The position numbers and the translations under genes are program-made. Below the pieces are notes generated by a model. The model was given only the letters and a program-made list of their open reading frames with translations. It was not told where the DNA came from and did not search any database. Shown here one piece after another: positions 1 to 10,845 of a stretch of 64,000 nt of DNA. The DNA is from Hormiphora californensis (Eukaryota; Ctenophora; Tentaculata; Cydippida; Pleurobrachiidae), in assembly GCA_020137815.1 (NCBI GenBank), contig CM035359.1:53501-117500 (forward strand), written 5' to 3'. Position 1 is the first letter of the stretch. Each line of letters opens with the position of its first letter.

Positions 1-915
1 AGAGAGAGAGCGAGACAAGCACGCGAGCGAGAGCGCGAAAAAAAGAGAGCGAAGCAGAGGCAAAATAAAGAAGGAAAAAAGAGCTAGAGAGAAGGAGTAG
101 AAAAAGAGAGGAAAGGGTTGGAGGAGGGGAGGAGAGGAAGAGAGAGGAGGAGGGGGAAGAGAAGAGAGAGGGAAGAAAAGGGTAGTAGGAGGGGAGGGGG
201 AAGAGGAGAAGAGGAGAGAAGGGGAGGAGGGAGAGAGAGACAGAAGAAGAGAAGGGAAAGAAAAAAGAGGTCAGAGAGGGAGAGGAAAGAAAGAGAAAAA
301 GAGAGAGAGAAGAGAGAAGGCAAAAAAAGAGAAGAGGAGAAGAGGAGAAGAAAAGAAATGGGGAGAAAAAAAAGAAAAAGAAAGAGAAGAGAAAAAAAAG
401 CCAGAGGAATAAGAAAAAGAAAGTGGGGGGGAAGAGAAAAAGAGAGAAAAGAGAGAAAAAGAAAGGAAAAGAAGGAAGAGAAGAAATGAGGAAAGGAGAG
501 GAGGAGGAGAGAAGAGGAAAACAAGAGAAAGAAAGAGGAGAGAAGAGAAGGAAAGAAAAAGAAAAAGAAGACAGAGAGGGAGAGAGAAGAAGAAAGGGGG
601 AAAAAGAAGAAAGAAGGAAAGAGGAAAGGGAAATAAAAGAGAAAGGAAGGAAAAAAGGGAGTGGAGAAAGGGGCGAGGAAAAAAAGAAGAAAAAAGAGGG
701 AGAAAGAAACAGAAGACGGAGCGAAGAGGAGGAAGGAAGGGAGGAAGAAGGAAAAAAAAAGAGAGAGGAGAAGAAAAGAAAAAAAGAGGGAGGAAGAGAA
801 AAAAGAAGAAAAGAAAGGATTGGAACAGGAGAAGGAGGAAGGCAGAAGAAGAGAAGAAGGAGAGAGAGGGAAAGGAGAGGGAAAGAAGAGAGGAAAAAAA
901 AAGGAAAAGGAGAAG
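1..915. repeat. Polypurine tract
   Basis: The + strand is almost entirely A and G for about 900 bases, with only scattered pyrimidines. It ends sharply at about 920, where pyrimidine-rich DNA (TCTCTCTCCC-type) begins and runs to about 1170. The long open frames here, Lys/Arg/Glu-rich on one strand and Ser/Leu/Phe-rich on the other, result from missing stop codons in homopurine DNA, so no gene is called. Bases 1200-1380 hold nothing recognisable. Confidence 0.9.
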
Positions 916-1379
916 GAAGAGAGCCCCCGATCCCAATTAACTACTCCTCATCACTACTACTCCTCCTCCTCTATTCACCGAATATTCCTCTCGCCCCTTT
1001 CCTCTCCCAACCACTTATCTCTCTCTCTCCCAACCCGTATCTCTCTCTATCCCACCACACCTTGATTATTATATCTCATATCTCCCAACCCAGAATTCTC
1101 TCTCTCTCCTCTCACACCCCTTATCTATTCGCCCACCACTTATCTCTCTGCCCTAGTCCCTCCTTAGTCCCTTGGTAATGAAATTACTCCTCTCCACTGA
1201 CAAGCAATAATAGGGGTGAATTCGTCACCAACTCCCTACCTAACCGTACAAAATAGCACCAACCTGTGTCCACTGAACACCGCACTTAGTGGATGTTTTC
1301 AGATGGTTGCGGAGAGTCCACGAAGTCAGGAATTTAGATCCGCACGAGGAACAGAGAAAAAAGGGCCGCTTTACACTTG

Positions 1380-2603
1380 TACACGATTTCTGAGAGAGGT
1401 AGGATGAACCGGAACAGCTCGGGGAGAGAGAGAAAGGAGGGGAGGAGAGAGAGAAGGAGAGAGAGAGACTCTCGACAGCTCGACCGAGAGAAGGAGATGC
1501 AGGGAGAGGAGAGAGATGAGAAGAACGAGAGAGGCGAGAGACCGAGAGACACTCGAGACGACCGCACACGGCGGCCACGAGAGTAGGCAACTTATGGCGG
1601 GAGGAATTAGCGAGACAACGAGGCAGAAGCTACGAGGACCTCGACACATAGGAGACCCCGACGGCCGAGAGCAGAGAGTAGGACGGCGTAGGTGAGAGAC
1701 GAGATCCGAAGCATAGCACGACGACACGCCGAGACGACGATGTCCAACCAACGAGGTAGAGAGAGTGAGAGCATTCAGAGGCAAGACCGCGAGAGAGCCC
1801 ATGGCACTGAGAGACGAGATGGAACGACCCCGATTTAACGCGGAGCAAGCGAATGGAGGAGAGACGACTGACCCGACGGAGAGGAGGCAGAGAGAGGCGA
1901 CGAAGAGAGAGAGAGACAGCAGCCGACAGGAGACGAAGAGGCAGAGCAGATCGAGACCAGAGGAACCGATCAGAAGAGATTCAGACCGATGGAGCGCACC
2001 GGATGAGAAAGAGAGAATCCTCGCGGAGGGCTTGAGACGAGAGAACCCCGACGACGGAGAGAGAGAGACGAGGAGAGACGATAGACTGAGCCCCAATCTC
2101 CATTCTCCACACCACCCTCTTGAGAGGACGAGAGTGAAGAGAGAAGAGAACGCAGAGCCGAGAGTATTTAAGCCAGAGAGAGGACAGGAGAGATCAGAGC
2201 AGAGCCGCAGAGGCCGACGAGGAGGACTGATACGCAGAGAGGGGATAATATACCACGCGTCATCCAGAGGAGGGCTGAACATCGAAGGAGGGAGACGCCA
2301 GAAGTCCCCGCCAACTGCCACGGGCAGACACTCATTGAGCCATTTGTTCGAGAGTGAGCTGAGAGACGAATCTGTGAGAGAGGAACGAGGGAGCACCTGA
2401 GAATGAGCAGATGAGAAGAGCTGGAGGAGAGAGGAGAGAGAGAGAGCCCCACCCCACTCCCCCCTACCGTACACGCGAAGAGACAGAGAGAACGAGAGAG
2501 AGGGGGAGGAGCGAAGAGAGGACGGAGAGAGAAGCAGAGAGACGAGAGAGAGGAGAGAGAGAGCGAGAGAGAGAGAGGGCGAGGGAAGGAGGAGATGAGG
2601 GAC

Positions 2604-2645
<42 letters not shown>

Positions 2646-2800
2646 GGAGAGAGCCTAGGGGAGAGAGAGAGAGAGAGTGGAGATGAGGAGAGAGAGAGAG
2701 AGGAGAGAGAGGAGGAGAGAGAGCAGAGAGAGAGAGAGAGAGACGAGAGAGAAGGACGAAAGAGAGAGGGAGAGAGAGAGAGAGGAGAGAGAAATCAAAG
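1380..2800. repeat. GAGAGACGA-rich low-complexity DNA
   Basis: Purine-rich DNA built from GAGAGA, GACGAG and CGAGAG words, more degenerate than the first tract. It ends in nearly pure (GA)n between about 2500 and 2795. Open frames on both strands (for example 1765-2400 +) are Arg/Glu/Ser-rich and show no domain or splice structure. I regard them as by-products of composition. Confidence 0.8.
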
Positions 2801-2837
2801 AAGTGATGACGTATATCATGACGTCATTATATTTACC

Positions 2838-3664
2838 GGGGGGGACGACATGTTAATTGTTAATAAATCACCTCTTTTTTTCGATTTTGTTAATTAACGT
2901 TAATTAACGTTAATTAACAAAATTAACAAATGCTAAAAGACTGTTCTTATTGGTTGATAATACGACTTTAACTGGTTTAATTTTATAGTTTAACGACTTA
3001 TATAACACATTTATACCCAAACAAGGCCTCCCCCGATAACCGAAGTCTGCCATACAGGTTTTTTGGCTCAAAATCGATAAAACTCCAAAAGTTACAAATA
3101 TTTCAATTTAGCGTATAAAATCTAACTTAAGCGGAAATTTTTCATTGATAATAGATTCTTTGAACTTAAGAAGATGATGTACAACGTTTCTGTTGGAAAA
3201 AGAAATACAATTTTTCCAAAATCAATTTTTTGGTCAAAGATTGAAAATTTGCTTCGCTACAAATCCTTGTGTTTTTTTAGAAAAATTGATTTTTGGGATA
3301 TTTTTCGTTTTAAGGTAAATTCATAAATCTTATTTTGTTTTTAGGGTTGGAAAATGTGGATTAGGGTCATTTGACTTTAATTGCGGTTTAGTTTGGCTAG
3401 TTTTTATCAAAATTTACACAATGGAACAAATCGCTGTAGAAAATCCGTAGTAGAAGTAGTAGGCCTATACAAATCGTGCAGAAGGAACAACTTTGCTTGC
3501 AGAACAAGTGTTAAATACCAAAAACACGTACTAAAAGGGATTTAGATCGTATAAATGGCATTTGTTAACGTTTTGTTAACTTTTTGTTAATTTTGTTAAT
3601 AAATCACCTGTTTTCTCGATGTTAATATTAACAAAGTTAACAAAATTAACATGTCGCACCCCCC
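2838..3664. mobile_element. Non-autonomous hAT-like element, 827 bp, 8-bp TSD
   Basis: The ends are inverted repeats starting with a G run followed by GACATGTTAATT. Both outer flanks carry the same 8 bases, TATTTACC (2830-2837 and 3665-3672), a perfect target duplication of the size made by hAT transposases. Terminal portions are rich in GTTAAT and GTTAAC words. The interior holds no open frame long enough for a transposase, so the copy looks non-autonomous. Confidence 0.75.
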
Positions 3665-4010
3665 TATTTACCTCATGATGTGCGCTGGTGGCAGCACTGG
3701 CGAATATCCTATCACATTTGCTGCAGGAGTACTGTGATTTACTTTGTTCAGCAGTTTTTTCCGATCTGGACGGGGATTACAAAATATCAAAAGTAGAAAA
3801 ATGGCTGATACACCACGATAAAATATTTTATAAGGTAGAAATACATATAAAGTTGCATGATCGTTAGTTTTTTATTTAGGAACTTTTTCTACTTACTGCC
3901 CATCCAAGACCCCATTTTCTTTTTCAGTGTTCTCATCATCAATTATGTTGACGGAATCCCCCATAACCACTTCTTCCGATCCTTCCAATTTTATCTGACA
4001 AAATGGAGGG

Positions 4011-4091
4011 GTTAACTCTCAGTTAACTTGGGGAGGAGTTAACTCTCAGTTAATTTGGGGAGGAGTTAACTCTCAGTTAACTTGGGGAGGA
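4011..4091. repeat. 27-bp tandem repeat, three copies
   Basis: Three consecutive units, each containing GTTAACTCTCAGTTAA followed by TTGGGGAGGA, with one base changed in the middle copy. A GCGCTGGCAAGCGC palindrome follows at about 4107 and recurs at about 30482, so the two regions share a repeat family. Confidence 0.85.
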
Positions 4092-4299
4092 GTTAAAAAA
4101 ATCATAGCGCTGGCAAGCGCCCGGGGCCCAATCCTCCCTCCCCCCAACCATCCTTCCCTTAAAAATGTCAATTTTCCAAGCATTCTTGCTTCCAGTGAAT
4201 GGAAAATCGAAAAAGCGAAAAAAAAAAATTTGAAAATTTTTGAAAATTTTGACAGCGCTACTATACTTATTGTCTGAAATCGGCAATTTCAACTTTGTT

Positions 4300-5120
4300 T
4301 TAGACAACCTTCCCGTTGTCCTACGAACTTGCCGCTTGGTAGTTCGTGTTGCCTTGACACCTAGAGCACACGTTTAAAATTTCATGCAAATCGGAGTTAC
4401 GGTTTTTACGTTACAGAGGGTCGTATTTTAGACAAAATGTCCGTTTTTCGCGTCACGAACCACCGTAAAATAACCACTTTTTTGCGTACACAATAGAGGC
4501 CACAGTTTTAAAGCTATCACCATTAAACTTTGGGAGTCGGTAGGTCTAGTGGTGTACCTTGTATTAAAGCTTGGACAGAGGAAACGGACAGTCATAACAA
4601 AAATTATGACTGTCTTAAGTTTTCTTTGGCGTCTAAGACAGCCTTCCCGTCGTTCTACGAATACGCCGCTTGGTACGTGGTGTTGCCTTGACATCTTGAA
4701 CACACGTTCAAAATTTCAAGCAAATCCGAGTTACGGTTCTTCAGTTACGGACATCTGACTGTATTAAGATTTAAGACGATTTTCAAGAAACCTAGAAAAG
4801 AGCAAATTAAACTATAAATCATGATTTTATCACATATATTTTGCCAACGTAGGTCAACTGCTGTATTTTCATATATAATTGGTAGTCATATCTAGATTTA
4901 TGACTGTCTTAAATTTAAGACGATTTTAAAAACACCTAGAAAAAAGCGATTCAGAGTCTAAATTGTAATTGAAACAAATTTATTTTATAAAATTAGGTTA
5001 ACTGCCGCATTTTCAATTATAATCGGTAGTCATATCTAGAGTTATGACTGTCTTAAATATATGACGATTTTAAAAACCACCGATAAAAGAGCGATTTAGC
5101 ATCTAGAAGCTGATTGTATC
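4300..5120. repeat. Diverged direct repeats
   Basis: A block around 4300-4410 (GTTGCCTTGACA, then AAATTTCA and GAGTTACGG) recurs at about 4640-4750. From 4740 to 5110 a shorter unit with ATGACTGTCTTAA and GACGATTTT plus ACCTAGAAAA recurs about three times with substitutions. No gene is apparent in this stretch. Confidence 0.65.
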
Positions 5121-5139
5121 AGATATATCTTATTACCAA

Positions 5140-5465
5140 TGCTTATCCGTGATCATTATCCGTGAATGATAATCAAAATCATAGAAGAATCGTCAATCGC
5201 GGATAGCTAACCACGATAACTTATCGCGAATAAGTAATATATTAGTAACCAATTGCAGATAGCTAATCGCAGATAGCTAATCGCGATAGCTAATCGCAGA
5301 TAGCTAATCGCGATAGCTAATGATCGCGATAACTTAAACTAATCGCGATAACTTATAACGGAGTTGTGATCAGCTATCCGTGATTGGTTGTCTGCGATTA
5401 CTAACATATTAGTTATTCGCAATTGATAACCGAGATTAGATATCTGCGATTATTATGAGGCTACC
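5140..5465. repeat. GCGATAGCTAATC repeat cluster
   Basis: Short self-complementary words (TAGCTAATCGCGATAGCTAA and variants with CAGATAGC) recur in both orientations over about 320 bases, so the region could fold in many ways. It holds no open frame of note. Confidence 0.7.
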
Positions 5466-5560
5466 TACGATCGAAAATGGCCGTGAATCCCCAATCCGCA
5501 CGTTTATTAAATTCAGCTAGTATTACAAAATGCATGTCATAGTATAACAAAATGCCTGAT

Positions 5561-6002
5561 ACTAGATCCAAAAACCAAACAAGTTTGGTGGATAGCCGGG
5601 GCCGCAGAAATTAAAAAACGTGCGAAAGTTTTGATACATGAACTTTCGGGGCCTGGGGTGCTGTTAAATTCGCGTTTCCATGATAATCAGCCGTTCTTTC
5701 AAAACACACTATTATAATATTATTCTGTAAAACAGACTCTGAAACGACCCACTGTGCACACTGCACTATATGTGACATGTGTGGATCTGTATGTATGATA
5801 ATGTGGAATTAAAAAAAAGATAATTTGATCATTGCGATAGTTTTCCTGGCGTATAGTTTGAAAATGTTGCTGGTTATAATCATGGAAACGCGAATTTAAC
5901 AGCACCCCAGGCCCCGAAAGTTCATGTATCAAAACTTTCGCACGTTTTTTAATTTCTGCGGCCCCGGCTATCCACCAAACTTGTTTGGTTTTTGGATCTA
6001 GT
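5561..6002. repeat. Inverted duplication, 124-bp arms
   Basis: Bases 5561-5684 are repeated as reverse complement at 5879-6002, with only about 195 bases between the arms. The right arm lies inside the last exon of the minus-strand gene here. The left arm is an opposite-oriented copy downstream of it, so antisense sequence for part of that exon sits close by. Confidence 0.85.
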
Positions 6003-6629
6003 AATATACAATCCAGTATTATATTGGGGTCATAATAGTGGCAGAAGTGGTTATTAGCCGAGGACGTTTCGAATGGCTGACTATTTACCTGTTTTGATGG
6101 TGGCTCAGTATTTTCAACATCAGATGAGGGACCAGCGCTCTGCAAATGAAACGCATTTTAGTAACGTATATTACAGAGATATTATATGTCTCGGGCTAAG
6201 TACTTCGGGCCAAGTATTTCGGGCCACCCTGTTAATAAAATAACAAGAACTCACCTCTTTTAAGTCGTTAGTAATTTCATCAACTTTTGTTTTTAAGTTT
6301 TCAATCGCCTTGTCCAGCTCATCTTCGTTCAAAATCCCCGAATCAATCAGGTCTGCTTCAACTAGGAAACAAGAGTTAACAAAATGAAATTACTAGATAA
6401 TATCTTTCCCAAAAAATAGAACCTTGTTACTTGACTTTATAATTTTTATAATAAAATAGAACCTTGTTACTTGACTTGACCATTTCTTACCTCGTTCCCA
6501 GTTGCTTCGTTTTGGTTTGTGTTGTTCCTGGACGGTAGGTAGCATGGTGTAAGGGCCTAGCACCTCGTAGTAAGGTTTATTGGATGAAGGAGGTGTGCTG
6601 TTTTTGTTCATCTGTTTCTCCTCGATCGC
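5720..6629 (-). CDS. Unrecognised spliced gene, 3' exons
   Basis: I do not recognise this protein. Three minus-strand exons join in frame: 6629-6491, 6361-6255 and 6139-5720 (stop). Each is bounded by good GT and AG sites, and the phases (1, then 0) agree. The middle exon encodes a charged, heptad-like segment (NEDELDKAIENLKTK) that could form a coiled coil. The last exon contains an LDPKTKQVWWIAG stretch and a basic-hydrophobic segment that looks conserved. A further upstream exon may end at 6802 with donor GTATGT and would be open in frame (EFEQQTEQSTDMLP), but I find no acceptor for it, so the 5' end is missing. Part of the last exon is duplicated in inverted orientation downstream. It may be a gene remnant rather than an active gene. 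Confidence 0.45.
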
Positions 6630-6684
6630 CTGGAGAAGATGATTTCTGTGTGATGATAATGATTACAAAGGACATGCTACCTAC

Positions 6685-6793
6685 CAGGAACCGACCGAAT
6701 TAAGTAAACAACCAATCAGAACTCGTTATTTAGGTCATGTGACTGGTTATCAGCCAATCAGGGACCAGTATTTCCTGATTCGGCCGGTTCCTG
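6685..6793 (+). mobile_element. hAT-type palindromic MITE, copy 1
   Basis: A 109-bp element beginning CAGGAACCGACCGA and ending with its inverse. Flanks CTACCTAC and CTACATAC match at 7 of 8 positions as a target duplication. Read on the minus strand, the flank GTATGTAG would be the 5' splice site of the putative exon ending at 6802. Confidence 0.9.
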
Positions 6794-6844
6794 CTACATA
6801 CGGGTAGCATGTCCGTTGACTGTTCCGTTTGTTGTTCAAATTCT

Positions 6845-7130
6845 TTATGTTTTGTCCAAGTTTAAAACAACGAATTCATAAAGGGAGAAAATTATAAAAC
6901 ATGTAATGTACAAACTTTTTCGAGTTACAAAATAAAAAAAAGTTCTAAACAAATCGGTTAACTTCACAGTCTTTATGGTCAAAGTCAAATCAAGATTTTT
7001 CAGTTTTTTAGTCCTTTTCCAGTTTATCACTTCAAAATGTCTATTGTTCATTGTGTGGCATCACACCGCGTTTTCGGTAGATCAAATTGTTCAAACTCTC
7101 TTTTTATTTGGAGCTGCCAAATGAAACAGT
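6845..7130. other. Intergenic stretch, nothing recognised
   Basis: AT-rich DNA between the unrecognised minus-strand gene and the receptor copy. A short open frame at 6845-7051 (-) has no splice context or recognisable motif and is not called. Confidence 0.5.
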
Positions 7131-7134
7131 CAAC

Positions 7135-8655
7135 TCAGAATAGCTCCCTAATAGTTGTATACGTTCCTTGAATGTTTCTATCTTCCCCATCTCTTAGTGA
7201 TGCCGTGAATGCCGAGGTATTACCGAAAAACTCCAACGACGCATAACCTGGTTCCTCCTCCTCATTTTTCCACGCAGCGCCACTACTAGGAGATCCCCCT
7301 GGGGTACTTTGCCACTCGCTCGTTGAATCCATTATAAGAGTGTGCTCAATAGGGAGCCCTCTGTGCATCTCAAATTCTTGTCTTGGTAGTGTCGTCACTT
7401 GGGAAATCTGTACGTCTGGTGATACCAAAGCAGTCTCGGTCTTCCGCCTTGTTCTACGGATGATCAGAATAGCGGCGATCAAAATAGCTGTCACTGCGAG
7501 TGTTAGCACCACTAATAGGATAGGTACCAGAGGGAATGAAGATTTACTCTCTACCATAGTAATCTCTCCAAAGGTAGAGTTACATGTTATCATATCACGA
7601 CCAGTCACGAAAGTGACTTCAACTTGGAGCTTGTCGGACCCCTCTTCCTTCTTCAAAAAGTAGCCATCGGGTAGGGGGCACTTTATGGTATGATTGTAGA
7701 TCGGATAACCCTCAATCACCCACGTGAGTTGTTGAACCTCCCCTACAGTATACTCAAGGCTTGTTGGAGGCGTGACAACACCAGGGATTGTGAGCATGGT
7801 GTCTGCTGTGTAGCATCCCAGAAAAGGGTGACACGCTCCACACGTGTACTGCCCTGAGCTACTCTCCTTGTAATCAACCATAGCTACCGCAGTGGCGTGC
7901 TGGCTGGATGCCACTGGAATACCGAATTGTGGTAGATTGTTGTATTCTGGAAGGGCATGGTTGGGGTTGTCGTGCAGTTCATTGGAAATGTGTTACCCAC
8001 GAAGGGAGGCAGTTGGTTTATCGTCGGAGTGAGTGAATCAGGAACTCGACAATGCCATGCTTCAATTTCTCTGATGGATAAAACATCAATTCGATTATTG
8101 CAGAGTTTTTCCGAATCAAAGAGTCTAAGGTGACTTGATGAGTTTGTAATAGCAAGCTTTGTTGAGGACAAACAGGTCAACTGAAGAGTGGGCAAAGTTT
8201 TAGATTCCGATATTTTGGTTTCCACTCCTCTCTCTGGATAGTCAGTTACGTAGGCTTCGAAATAATCTAAAACTTTATTAACCGACAATTTCATGCCATA
8301 GTTTCTGCCAGTCTCTTCTAGATAGTAGTAGAAGTAGACGTAGTTCTGCCATTCCGAGACTATATCGATCGAAAGAACAGATCCAAGCATGGAAATTTTT
8401 CGGTAAATCCAAGATCCACCTCTTTTTGCAATACATTCCTCGCTACCAACCAGAGGCAGCCGGCTATTGATCTCAGTTGGATCAACAACATAATGATCCT
8501 TTGTTGTCACCTTCTTTGTCATGTGTATTTTGTTTGGGACTTCCACGGTTTGAGATGAGCTAAGCTTTAACTCCGTGTTTTCCACCCGACAAGTAACGTT
8601 CCCCGGCTGAACCTCCTGCCTCAACTTTACAAGAGCGCTATCTTGATTTGTTGTG
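7135..8655 (-). pseudogene. Broken tandem copy of the Ig-like receptor gene
   Basis: This is a second copy of the gene at 8638-10803, offset by 1467 bases and nearly identical. It lacks the signal peptide and first extracellular segment, because the duplication joins inside the gene at about 8650. It lacks the Thr/Pro/Lys stalk repeats. Two extra bases at about 7930 (CCGAATTGTGG where the other copy has CCGCTGTGG) shift the frame. The extracellular half (8624-7884) and the membrane/tail half (7914-7135) are therefore in different frames. It keeps the original 3' end, coding a GTYTTIRELF tail that the other copy has lost. It could be a true pseudogene, or a haplotype merge in the assembly. Confidence 0.75.
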
Positions 8656-10803
8656 ATCTGTTAGTGATGCCGTGAATGCCGAGGTATTACCGAAAAACTC
8701 CAACAACGCATAACCTGGTTCCTCCTCCTCATTTTTCCACGCAGCGCCACTACTAGGAGATCCCCCTGGGGTACTTTGCCACTCGCTCGTTGAATCCATT
8801 ATAAGAGTGTGCTCAATAGGGAGCCCTCTGTGCATCTCAAATTCTTGTCTTGGTAGTGTCGTCACTTGGGAAATCTGTACGTCTGGTGATACCAAAGCAG
8901 TCTCGGTCTTCCGCCTTGTTCTACGGATGATCAGAATAGCGGCGATCAAAATAGCTGTCACTGCGAGTGTTAGCACCACTAATAGGATAGGTACCAGAGG
9001 GAATGAAGATTTACTCTCTACCATAGTAATCTCTCCAAAGGTAGAGTTACATGTTATCATATCACGACCAGTCACGAAAGTGACTTCAACTTGGAGCTTG
9101 TCGGACCCCTCTTCCTTCTTCAAAAAGTAGCCATCGGGCAGGGGGCACTTTATGGTATGATTGTAGATCGGATAACCCTCAATCACCCACGTGAGTTGTT
9201 GAACCTCCCCTACAGTATACTCAAGGCTTGTTGGAGGCGTGACAACACCAGGGATTGTGAGCATGGTGTCTGCTGTGTAGCATCCCAGAAAAGGGTGACA
9301 CGCTCCACACGTGTACTGCCCTGAGCTACTCTCCTTGTAATCAACCATAGCTACCGCAGTGGCGTGCTGGCTGGATGCCACTGGAATACCGCTGTGGTAG
9401 ATTGTTGTATTCTGGAAGGGCATGGTTGGGGTTGTCGTGCAGTTCATTGGGAATCTGTTACCCACGAAGGGAGGCAGTTGGTTTATCGTCGGAGTGAGTG
9501 AATCAGGAACTCGACAATGCCATGCTTCAGTTTTGCTGCTGTAATAAACATCAATTCGATTATTGCAAAGTTCTTCCGAATCAAAGAGTCTCAGGTGACT
9601 TGATGAGTTTGTAATAGCAAGCTTTGTTGAGGACAAACAGGTCAACTGAAGAGTGGGCAAAGATTTAGATTCCGATATTTTGGTTTCCACTCCTCTCTCT
9701 GGATAGTCAGTTACGTAGGCTTCGAAATAATCTAAAACTTTATTAACCGACAATTTCATGCCATAGTTTCTGCCAGTCTCTTCTAGATAGTAGTAGTCTA
9801 AGTAGACGTTCTGCCATCCCGAGACTATATCGATCGAAAGAACGGATCCAAGAAGGGAAATTTTTTGGTAAATCCAAGATCCACCTCTTTTTGCAATACA
9901 TTCCTCGCTACCAACCAGAGGCAGCCGGCTATTGATCTCAGTTGGATCAACAACATAATGATCCTTTGTTGTCACCTTGTTTGGTTGAGTTGTCACATTG
10001 TTCGGTTGAGTTGTCACCTTGTTCGGTTGAGTTGTCACCTTCTTTGGAGGTTGAGTTGTCACCTTTTTTGGAGGTTGAGTTGTCACCTTTTTTGTCACTT
10101 TTCTTGTCGTTATTACTGGAGGTTCTGTTGTCATGTGTATTTTGTTTGGGATTTCCACGGTTTGAGATGAGCTAAGCTTTAACTCCGTGTTTTCCACCTG
10201 ACAAGTAACGTTCCCCGGCTGAACCTCCTGCCTCAACTTTACAAGAGCGCTATCTTGATTTGTTGTGTTGTCTCCAATAGTAATTGTAAGAGGCGGTATT
10301 CCTTCGCCAGTACACTCCACAGTAGCAACTCCGTCATTTGTGAGAATGACAAAATTGGTCACCTGAACAAATGGTGCTGAGCATTTTGTTATTTTTTCCG
10401 CTCCTCTCCAGGATATGGTGTCTACTTTCAAGTCAGTGAACTTGGTACAGGGATATTGATAATAATACCCGTTAATTCGATAGTTGACAATCCACTCTCC
10501 GTTTGTTCGGTTGACCAGTATAGACGACCTCAAATAACATCCCTTCATTCCGTCTGCTGAACTCAACCAAAACCAGTTTTTAGATTTGTATTCCACCTTT
10601 GCAAGCTCTGTATCATTCCCAGCCAATGTCAGCGTTGAGTCAGGGCCATACAGTTCCACCAAAACCAGAAAATCTCCTTCAGGGGGTATCTGAAATGTTC
10701 CGTCCTCTCCCTCCGATCGAACGGCTGCGGTCGACGACTGGCATGATATAGTACCAGTATTGTCAGCGGTTGCAACGGCAAAAAAAATAAGGAAGAGGAT
10801 CAT
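8638..10803 (-). CDS. Ig-like type I membrane receptor with mucin-like stalk
   Basis: An intronless frame of about 721 residues. I chose the second in-frame Met (10803) because it directly precedes a hydrophobic signal peptide (MILFLIFFAVATA); an upstream Met at 10845 is also possible. The ectodomain has many N-glycosylation sequons and spaced cysteines resembling Ig-like folds (for example DGVATVECTGEGIPPLTI and a later YTCGACHPFLGCY). A Thr/Pro/Lys repeat stalk (KKVTTQPP units) lies near residue 240. A membrane helix follows (PILLVVLTLAVTAILIAAIL), then RRTRRK and a cytoplasmic tail of about 90 residues carrying GYALLEFF. The last residues (TDHNKSR) come from the duplication junction and replace the tail end kept in the neighbouring copy. 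Cell-surface recognition or adhesion is inferred; no family was assigned. Confidence 0.7.
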   Translation of the reverse strand: MILFLIFFAVATADNTGTISCQSSTAAVRSEGEDGTFQIPPEGDFLVLVELYGPDSTLTLAGNDTELAKVEYKSKNWFWLSSADGMKGCYLRSSILVNRTNGEWIVNYRINGYYYQYPCTKFTDLKVDTISWRGAEKITKCSAPFVQVTNFVILTNDGVATVECTGEGIPPLTITIGDNTTNQDSALVKLRQEVQPGNVTCQVENTELKLSSSQTVEIPNKIHMTTEPPVITTRKVTKKVTTQPPKKVTTQPPKKVTTQPNKVTTQPNNVTTQPNKVTTKDHYVVDPTEINSRLPLVGSEECIAKRGGSWIYQKISLLGSVLSIDIVSGWQNVYLDYYYLEETGRNYGMKLSVNKVLDYFEAYVTDYPERGVETKISESKSLPTLQLTCLSSTKLAITNSSSHLRLFDSEELCNNRIDVYYSSKTEAWHCRVPDSLTPTINQLPPFVGNRFPMNCTTTPTMPFQNTTIYHSGIPVASSQHATAVAMVDYKESSSGQYTCGACHPFLGCYTADTMLTIPGVVTPPTSLEYTVGEVQQLTWVIEGYPIYNHTIKCPLPDGYFLKKEEGSDKLQVEVTFVTGRDMITCNSTFGEITMVESKSSFPLVPILLVVLTLAVTAILIAAILIIRRTRRKTETALVSPDVQISQVTTLPRQEFEMHRGLPIEHTLIMDSTSEWQSTPGGSPSSGAAWKNEEEEPGYALLEFFGNTSAFTASLTDHNKSR
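9955..10130 (-). repeat. Coding stalk repeat (KVTTQP)
   Basis: In-frame minisatellite inside the receptor coding sequence with units of 18-21 bases encoding KKVTTQPP or NKVTTQP. About five units are present here and essentially none in the neighbouring copy, which runs straight from IHMT to KKVTTKDH. Stalk length is therefore variable between paralogues. Confidence 0.8.
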
Positions 10804-10845
10804 TTTTTGACATAAAATCGCACCATAATAAATCTGAGCTACCAA

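Noticed and set aside
84-1178. Several long open frames in the purine tract on both strands
   Set aside because: Composition artefact: homopurine DNA lacks stop codons. The peptides are Lys/Arg/Glu or Ser/Leu/Phe only.
1371-2474. Open frame of 367 residues on the minus strand and 211 residues on the plus strand
   Set aside because: Overlapping low-complexity frames on both strands of GAGACGA-rich DNA; no domain, splice context or start context.
6845-7051. 68-residue minus-strand frame near the unrecognised gene
   Set aside because: It does not connect in frame with the exons at 6629 and below, and has no recognisable sequence.
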